Shown: one piece after another, positions 18,385-23,072 of the stretch
How positions within the stretch are numbered: position 1 is the first letter of the stretch
How the letters are laid out: the number at the start of each line of letters is the position of its first letter
Assembly: GCA_003427395.1 (NCBI GenBank)
Contig: BFEA01000179.1
Span: 1,205,859-1,228,930 of the forward strand
DNA from: Chara braunii
Taxonomy: Eukaryota; Streptophyta; Charophyceae; Charales; Characeae
DNA: 23,072 bases
Direction of reading: 5' to 3'
The notes under the pieces: generated by a model
What the model was told of the DNA's origin: nothing
Databases searched by the model: none
The model's input: only the letters and a program-made list of their open reading frames with translations
Made by a program: the position numbers and the translations under genes

Positions 18385-18560
18385 TGTTACGATCCTGGTC
18401 ATTCCCAAAGTGCAAATTCACAATGAAAGATAATCCCACCCAATTGCGAAAGAAATGAAAGCACTTGCAAAGAGAGAGAGAAAGAAGAAGAAGACGACGA
18501 CGACGACGAAGAAGAAGAAGATGTACACCAGCAAGACCAATGACAAATCCCCCTTCTCTC
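18385..18560 (-). mobile_element. 3' part of the 5' LTR of relic 2 (outer limit unknown)
   Basis: Read on the minus strand, the sequence leading to the PBS ends GGATCGTAACA, with the canonical CA terminus. It includes the GAA/GAC microsatellite at 18470-18522. I cannot find a second copy of this terminus in the window, so the LTR length cannot be measured and the outer coordinate given here is arbitrary. Confidence 0.55.
18470..18522. repeat. Mixed (AG)n, (GAA)n, (GAC)n microsatellite
   Basis: AGAGAG passes into GAAGAAGAA, then GACGACGACGACGAC, then GAAGAAGAAGAAG. The GAC block lies between two GAA blocks, a nested simple-repeat pattern. Confidence 0.93.
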
Positions 18561-18779
18561 TCCACCTTCCTACTCCTCCTTCACTTCGTCAATCTTATTC
18601 TTCTTCCAATAATAAAAATAATAATAACAATGAGTGGATGAACCAGAATCAATATCCGAAGTTCCCTCTTACTGCTGACACAACAACAACAGGTCCACCA
18701 TAGCTATGGCTTCCCCCCTTCTTCCACCTCTCACATGCCTAGGCTATGGCGGACTACTTAGAGCTCAGCCCTCCAGTGT
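18561..18779. other. Low-complexity DNA, no gene
   Basis: Contains an (AAT)n-like tract at about 18609-18628 and two GCTATGG words (18706, 18745). Nothing else is recognisable. Confidence 0.5.
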
Positions 18780-18852
18780 AAAGGACAACGCAAAGCAGCT
18801 ATGTCGCTGCACTCCTGTCCAAAGGACAACCCAAAGCAGCTATGGCGCTGCT
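18780..18852. repeat. 41-bp tandem duplication, about 1.8 copies
   Basis: AAAGGACAACSCAAAGCAGC starts at 18780 and 18821, each followed by TATGKCGCTGC. Two differences are visible across about 31 bp. Confidence 0.88.
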
Positions 18853-19399
18853 GAATAAGCCGCCATGCTTGACTCTGCCTCGAGCTTCCTTGGTGCAGCA
18901 CTACCCCAACTGGGGCCTTCCAGATGCAACAAGGTGATGAAGATGGTGTCCACCATAGCCAGGTAGGTACCTCGCCACTCTCCTCCTTCGCCCCCTTCTT
19001 CCTCCTCCTCAAACTGGGCTGCTTGCTATAGCCAGGCTGAGCCCCCAGCGGCCCTTCTCCTCCAGGCAGCGCTGCACAAGTCCAGCGCTTGGCTCAGCAG
19101 CATGTCGCCAATCCTTACATACCACAAATGAGGAGGAGCTGCTTGCTCCTCCAGAAGATATAGCGGCCTACTGGTCTCTTGGGCGGTGACTTCCTAGGCC
19201 GAGCGGCCTCCCAGCAACCGGTACCTCCTCCCTTTCGGAGGGAAACATCATTGCAGGCTCTGCTATCGTCCGGACAGGCCCTAGACTCAGGCTACTTGGA
19301 GTGGTACTGGCCTACTTCTATCCTACCGCTACTGGGCCTCTAAAAATGCCAACTTTTTGCCTTCTTCTGCTCGGCCTCCAGTACCCGGCACTTCTACCA
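18853..19399. other. GC-rich repeat DNA, no gene found
   Basis: Contains CCACCATAGCCAGGTAGGTACC near 18950 followed by a CTCC/TTCC-rich stretch, the same arrangement as CCATCGCCAGGTAAGTGC near 1026 followed by (CTT)n. CCAGCGC and CTCCTCC words are frequent. No frame shows a domain. Confidence 0.5.
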
Positions 19400-19476
19400 C
19401 TACTTGAGTGTTTTTCCCCGCTGCTCGAAGTGTCGCGGGCCTACCCCCGCTACTTGAGTGTTTTTCCCTGCTGCAA
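19400..19476. repeat. 50-bp tandem duplication, about 1.5 copies
   Basis: CTACTTGAGTGTTTTTCCC starts at 19400 and 19450 and is followed by YGCTGC in both. The DNA between is GC-rich. Confidence 0.85.
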
Positions 19477-19555
19477 CCCTCAAAGTCACAGCCACAGGTT
19501 GCCCCAGGTAAGTACCGGCCCTGCGGGGCCTTTCAACCAACAAGTACCCTTGCGG

Positions 19556-19625
19556 GTCACACACACACACAGCCCACAAGCACTCAGACGGGCACGCAGA
19601 CCAGCGGGCACGCACACACACACAG
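19556..19625. repeat. Two short (CA)n microsatellites
   Basis: CACACACACACACA tracts lie at about 19559-19571 and 19611-19623, separated by about 40 bp that include CAGACGGGCACGCAGACC-type words. Confidence 0.9.
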
Positions 19626-19723
19626 ACTCGGAAACCACAGCAGAATGCGGGAATCTCAGCAAGGCATTCATTCCAGCGGCAAATCCCAGGAATCTGCAGT
19701 GTTCTCAGTCTGTGTTTTGGCAG

Positions 19724-19858
19724 GTCATTACAAATTGCTCAGACTCTCCTCGTGGAAACTCCTAGCTCGGGGTCCTCGCTCCCCCGGAGGGTCATTACAA
19801 ATTGCTCACTGTCTCCTCGTGGAAACTCCTAGCTCGGGGTCCTCGCTCCCCCGGAGGG
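19724..19858. repeat. 67-bp tandem duplication, two near-identical copies
   Basis: GTCATTACAAATTGCTCA starts at 19724 and 19791, and the copies match through CTCCTCGTGGAAACTCC and CCCCCGGAGGGT. The only differences I find lie in a short stretch (GACTC against CTGTC), so this is the youngest-looking duplication in the window. Confidence 0.95.
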
Positions 19859-19890
19859 TAGGAATGCAATGAATTGCAGTTGCTCACGCT

Positions 19891-20045
19891 GAAACGGTTT
19901 TCACCTTTGCAGAAGCAGATGCAGATCCCAGGGTTCGATCCCTAGACCTTACCTGCACCCGTGTACAGTATCGAGTAGACCCCTGTGTGTTTTGAGCCCG
20001 CGACCTGTGTTTTAGTAGTGACTGCTCTTTGTCGTAGGTCCGTAT
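19891..20045 (+). repeat. Dispersed repeat, copy 2 (plus strand)
   Basis: Aligns with the minus strand of 2190-2358. It contains the paired motifs TTCGATCCCTAGACCT (from 19934) and TTGAGCCCGCGACCT (from 19992), 58 bp apart, and ends in TTTGTCGTAGGTC. GGTTCGATCCC fits the Pol III B-box consensus GGTTCGANNCC, but I find no convincing A-box 30-60 bp upstream and no tRNA fold, so a SINE identity is only a possibility. Confidence 0.85.
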
Positions 20046-20739
20046 TCGATCTGTAGATCTGTCAAGTAGGGGTTACAGCTGGGTAGAGGTCGAAACCGCT
20101 AGGCTAGAGGTCTGTAGGCAAGTCGCAAGTTCAATTGCGTCGAGTCGGCAGTGCAACCCCGTGCAGTCAGCGGTACCGGTCCCAGTCACACTCAGTCCAG
20201 TCAAGCAAGTACCGTATGGGACTGTGCGCACCAAGGGCCAAGTGGAAAGGGGCAGACCAGCGGCCAACGAAAGTATAAATCAAGAGGCAGCGTCCAGCAA
20301 CTCATTCATTCCTGCGTGAGCCATGTGGGAGCACTGCCCAGGCGTCTTGTGCGAGGTGGTCTGCAGAAGCCCGAGGTTGAAGTGGGCTGAAGAGAGGGAT
20401 AGTTCGTCCATAGCCAGTAGCAGTAGAGCGGCCATAGCCGCTGCAGTTTAGAGAGGAGAGTTCAGTGTGTGTGTGTGTTTCGTGCAGAGTTGTGTGTGTG
20501 GGATATCCAGGGTGATCCAGAGACAAGTGCATGCGAACAGTGTGTGAACACAGAGTCGGACAAAGGATGTGTGGGCGCTCAGGTGCCATAGCCAGTTGGA
20601 AGCGAGTTTGTAACTAAACTGTGTTCTCAACTTGAGTATCTCTGAGCTTTGTGTGGGCGCACAGCGCCAGTGTGATTTGCCACCTGTTTGCATGTATGTG
20701 GAGTGAAGAAGAAAGCGAGTCCGATTGCAACGCGGGCTG
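20046..20739. other. Repeat-rich DNA, no gene found
   Basis: CAGTC words cluster at 20165-20205, GCCATAGCC-type words occur at 20409, 20431 and 20586, and a (GT)n tract lies at 20465-20479. Frames are short and carry no recognisable motif. Confidence 0.5.
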
Positions 20740-20870
20740 GACTGCTGTTTGCTTATTCTGAGCCCTTTGGGACTCGATCCCATGACCTACAGTTTGTATG
20801 TGTTGCTTACTAGCTTTGAGTCCTACTGGGCTTGATCCGTGAACCTGTCACTGGTAGTCCCTATCTGGCA
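20740..20870 (+). repeat. Dispersed repeat, copy 3 (diverged)
   Basis: The motif pair TCGATCCCATGACCT (from 20774) and TTGATCCGTGAACCT (from 20832) has the same 58-bp spacing as copy 2. The sequence between (TGTATGTGTTGC, TTTGAGTCC) and the following CACTGGTAG are only loosely similar, so this copy is more diverged than copies 1 and 2. Confidence 0.55.
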
Positions 20871-21189
20871 GTCTTCGACCCTTCAGGTCTTGCTGTTTTG
20901 TCCTTTTCTGCTCTTCTGGAAACTGGTAGGCCCGTAGGTCTCTCGTTTGCGTGTCCTACTCTTGGGTCCCCGTAGTCTAGATTTCCATCCAGATGCATGT
21001 AGGCAGATCTTGACTGTTTGGCCGTAGATGTTTGCTGTTTCGATGCTCAGATAGGTTGGTAGGTGACTGCTGTATTGAAGGTCTAGGGAAGTCGGGTAGA
21101 AGTAGGGAGAGGGCGACAAGTTTGAGGTTCTTTTCTCTTTTTTTTTGGAAGTGGCAACGGGAGTACGTGAGCGACACTCTTTCCAGCGC
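20871..21189. other. No gene found
   Basis: GTAGGTC-type words recur (20927, 20934 and nearby), resembling the end of the dispersed repeat. No ORF here has a recognisable motif. Confidence 0.45.
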
Positions 21190-21432
21190 TCAGTCTTCTA
21201 CCTCTTCGAAGGGGAACTTGGGCAGCCATAGCCGGGGCGCCCTGCTGCTTGAGGAGGCAACACCTTTAGTAGGTCTTCCAGGTGCTGATGCCACTGCCAT
21301 CACCCTGCTATTTGTCGGGGTTGAAGGATGCCGCTGTTCATAAAGCGGCTTGTTGCTGGTTGCTGCCATACCAGGGCAGCCATCATCTTCTTCGTCGAAG
21401 CTCACCTTCTTCTTCACGGTGGTTTGCGGCAC
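21190..21432 (-). CDS. Weak 80-aa hypothetical ORF, possible coding fragment
   Basis: The frame starts ATG at 21432 and ends TGA at 21190. It begins MPQTTVKKKVSFDEEDDG, is Ser/Pro/Arg-rich in the middle and ends LPKFPFEEVED. KKVSF followed by acidic residues fits the short RVxF-type docking pattern, but such a pattern is easily met by chance. I recognise no family. Its mixed composition is more protein-like than that of neighbouring frames, and it could be a retroelement gag fragment or an exon. No promoter, splice site or partner gene supports it. Confidence 0.2.
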   Translation of the reverse strand: MPQTTVKKKVSFDEEDDGCPGMAATSNKPLYEQRHPSTPTNSRVMAVASAPGRPTKGVASSSSRAPRLWLPKFPFEEVED

Positions 21433-21903
21433 TGCGACTTGGTATCTGGCTCATGCCACATCAGCGCCTGTACTGACAGGCTCGGGCCATGATGAGATGC
21501 TGTTTTCAACAGTGGGCTATCATTGGAGGCTGGGGGTCATAGGGAGAAGACGAAGTTCAGTGAAGCTTCGTTCAAGTGTATTGGCAGGGGTTAATTGGAG
21601 GTGGAACAGATTTCGTGGTTGAGATTCTTGGAGGAGAGCAGGGGGTGTAATAAATAATTGATTGAAACATTTTTCTCCCAATTTTTATATCTGGTTTTGG
21701 CTTCCGCTGTGCAATATCTCTCCATGGCTACGGTGTGAATCTGCTCTCTCCAGTCTGCCTGTCATTGCAGATGCGTATGGGAACATTTGAATGCGGGTTT
21801 GAGTTGTGAATCAATCGAACACATAACAGTCTGCTTCTCATGACAGATAGACCAGAGTGAGCCCAGTTCATGATAGAACAGGAACAGCTACAACAACTGG
21901 AGA
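21433..21903. other. No gene found
   Basis: AT-richer DNA with AATAAATAATTG near 21647 and a TTCCGCTGTGC word at 21702 shared with about 1888. No domain, RNA gene or tandem repeat is evident. Confidence 0.45.
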
Positions 21904-22165
21904 GGTCTAGTTGATAACTCAGGTATGGGAACAGGTGGTGGCTGTGTACCTACGGATGACCAACACTGGAATACCTCCAGATGATATACAACCACCAAGG
22001 ACCAGAACAACAGCAGTACACCCATAGCGACTAGAGGGGTCTAGTTGATGACCGAGGTAAGCGGGCCGATGGTGTGTTGTACACCTACTGGTGACAGAGG
22101 GTAGAGTACCTCTAGGTTGTCTTAACAACACGGCAGAAGAACCGACGAAAAATAGTTGTGCTAGG
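21904..22165. repeat. 134-bp tandem duplication, two diverged copies
   Basis: GGTCTAGTTGATRACYSAGGTA starts at 21904 and 22038. Further shared words in order are GGTGGTG/GATGGTGTG, GTACACCTAC or GTACCTAC, GGTGAC/GATGAC, TACCTC and ACAAC. The second copy is slightly shorter and clearly diverged. Confidence 0.75.
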
Positions 22166-23010
22166 TGGGCATACCCAAGTTGCTCAGGGGGTGTCATAGG
22201 TTAGACCTTGGCCACGGGGGACCATCAGCCACTGCCTGTGATATCAAGGGTATGCACTACTAGATCCATACACTCGAGAGCCCAGGGAAGTTTGGGAGGC
22301 ACTAAGAGGTCTACCTATGGAGCCTGTAGAGAGAATGCTTATGCCTAGCGCCTTAAATAACTAGGACAGGGGACGTTCAAGCATGCCTCAACCAGGGCTG
22401 AGCAGGGTTCCTGCTCAGCCCAGGTGCCTGCAACCGCTGTCTGGTCAGATCACCCTACCACGATGGTAGAATGGTAATGATCCTGAGCAAGGAGAGTTGA
22501 TGAGAGGAGGGTGGGTTGGACCTCATAATGGGTAAGACCCCAAAAAGAAAAAAAAAAGGCGACATACCAGTTGAACCGACTGTGGAAAGAAACTTCCCGC
22601 TCTATGGCGTGCAGGTCCCTACCATGGCATCCATGAGGAGGGAAAGTGTGCGCCAAGGAAAAGTGCTTGGTGACACGGTTTTGAAAATCCCGAATAAAGA
22701 GTCGACAATTATCCACACACTTTCGCATGCCTCCTCTCCCACGCAATGGCTCTGCTCGCCCGGGTCTCCACCACTTGTGTTCGGCATGTGCACCCCTCCA
22801 AGCACACTTGAGGACAATAGACAGATAGGGAGGGAGAGATACACTGAGAGACAGGTGAGAGAAAGAATGACGGAGGGAGAACTCCACACCCCGAACAGCG
22901 CCGATGACCGCAAAAAACATCGCCTCTCTGAATTCTCACCTGAATGCAGCCACCTCGGATCGCATACCTCAAGGATTGGCAGCAGAGGTTAAACATGACG
23001 TTTGCCTGAC
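22166..23010. other. No recognisable gene
   Basis: The longest frames (158 codons plus at 22516-22992, 156 codons minus at 22920-22450) overlap each other on opposite strands and neither shows a known motif. The plus frame is Arg/Glu/Ser-rich and the minus frame partly hydrophobic. I cannot tell a decayed gene from chance here. Confidence 0.4.

Positions 23011-23058
<48 letters not shown>
23011..23058. repeat. (CT)n microsatellite at the right edge
   Basis: About 24 uninterrupted CT units, followed by CATTC and a C-run at the window end. Overlapping minus-strand frames read Glu-Arg repeats. Confidence 0.97.
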
Positions 23059-23063
<5 letters not shown>

Positions 23064-23072
23064 CTCCCCCCC

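Larger units (their letters stand above)
13754..18385 (-). mobile_element. Ty3/gypsy retrotransposon relic 2 (PBS, leader, gag, partial pol)
   Basis: On the minus strand the order is LTR end, primer-binding site (18382-18371), leader with hairpins, gag (from about 17027), a large internal deletion covering protease and most of RT, then distal RT, RNase H and an integrase cut off after its second catalytic Asp. The order RNase H before integrase is typical of Ty3/gypsy. Its RNase H (VVTMDA) and gag differ clearly from relic 1, so these are two lineages. No 3' LTR or polypurine tract is found on the downstream side. Confidence 0.85.

Noticed and set aside
19925-19950. Possible tRNA gene around GGTTCGATCCC
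   Set aside because: The T-loop-like word is present, but there is no acceptor stem, D-arm or anticodon arm at the right distance. It recurs as part of a dispersed repeat.

Overview
The window looks like non-genic, repeat-dominated nuclear DNA of a eukaryote in the green (streptophyte) lineage. A charophyte alga such as Chara is my best guess, with moderate confidence, drawn from remembered family resemblance and not from any search. The supporting points are: a plant-type retrotransposon primer-binding site complementary to initiator tRNA-Met, Ty3/gypsy gag-pol relics, long (AG)n/(CT)n microsatellites, many minisatellites, and a short fragment of a plant-type mitochondrial nad4 gene. I see no bacterial genes, no CRISPR array, no rRNA and no convincing tRNA gene.

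Layout. 0-3.2 kb: microsatellites, a 30-bp and a 31-bp minisatellite, isolated N bases, one copy of a dispersed repeat (minus strand) and a 57-codon ORF at 2959-3132. 3.27-3.35 kb: the nad4 fragment (minus). 3.6-9.1 kb: no recognisable gene, but tandem repeats with 26/27-, 37/38-, 38- and 159-bp periods, and two copies of a purine-tract-plus-hairpin module that may mark 3' ends of decayed LTR elements. 9.1-10.5 kb: a 223-bp tandem repeat abutting the 3' end of an unrecognised reading frame broken by one TAG. 10.8-13.75 kb: a Ty3/gypsy protease-RT-RNase H relic (minus). 13.75-18.39 kb: a second, different Ty3/gypsy relic (minus) with PBS, leader hairpins, gag with a CCHC knuckle, distal RT, RNase H and a truncated integrase. 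18.4-23.07 kb: probable LTR sequence, then repeat-rich DNA with 41-, 50-, 67- and 134-bp tandem duplications, two further copies of the dispersed repeat, a weak 80-aa ORF and a terminal (CT)n tract.

No intact functional gene is demonstrated. Both retroelement relics carry several stops and frameshifts and are certainly inactive as read. The points most worth following up are the LTR-free head-to-tail junction between two gypsy lineages near 13.75 kb, the three-copy dispersed repeat built on a TYGANCC..GACCT motif pair, the duplicated hairpin module with a compensatory base change, the nad4 insertion, and the unknown 302-codon reading frame at 9.56-10.47 kb.
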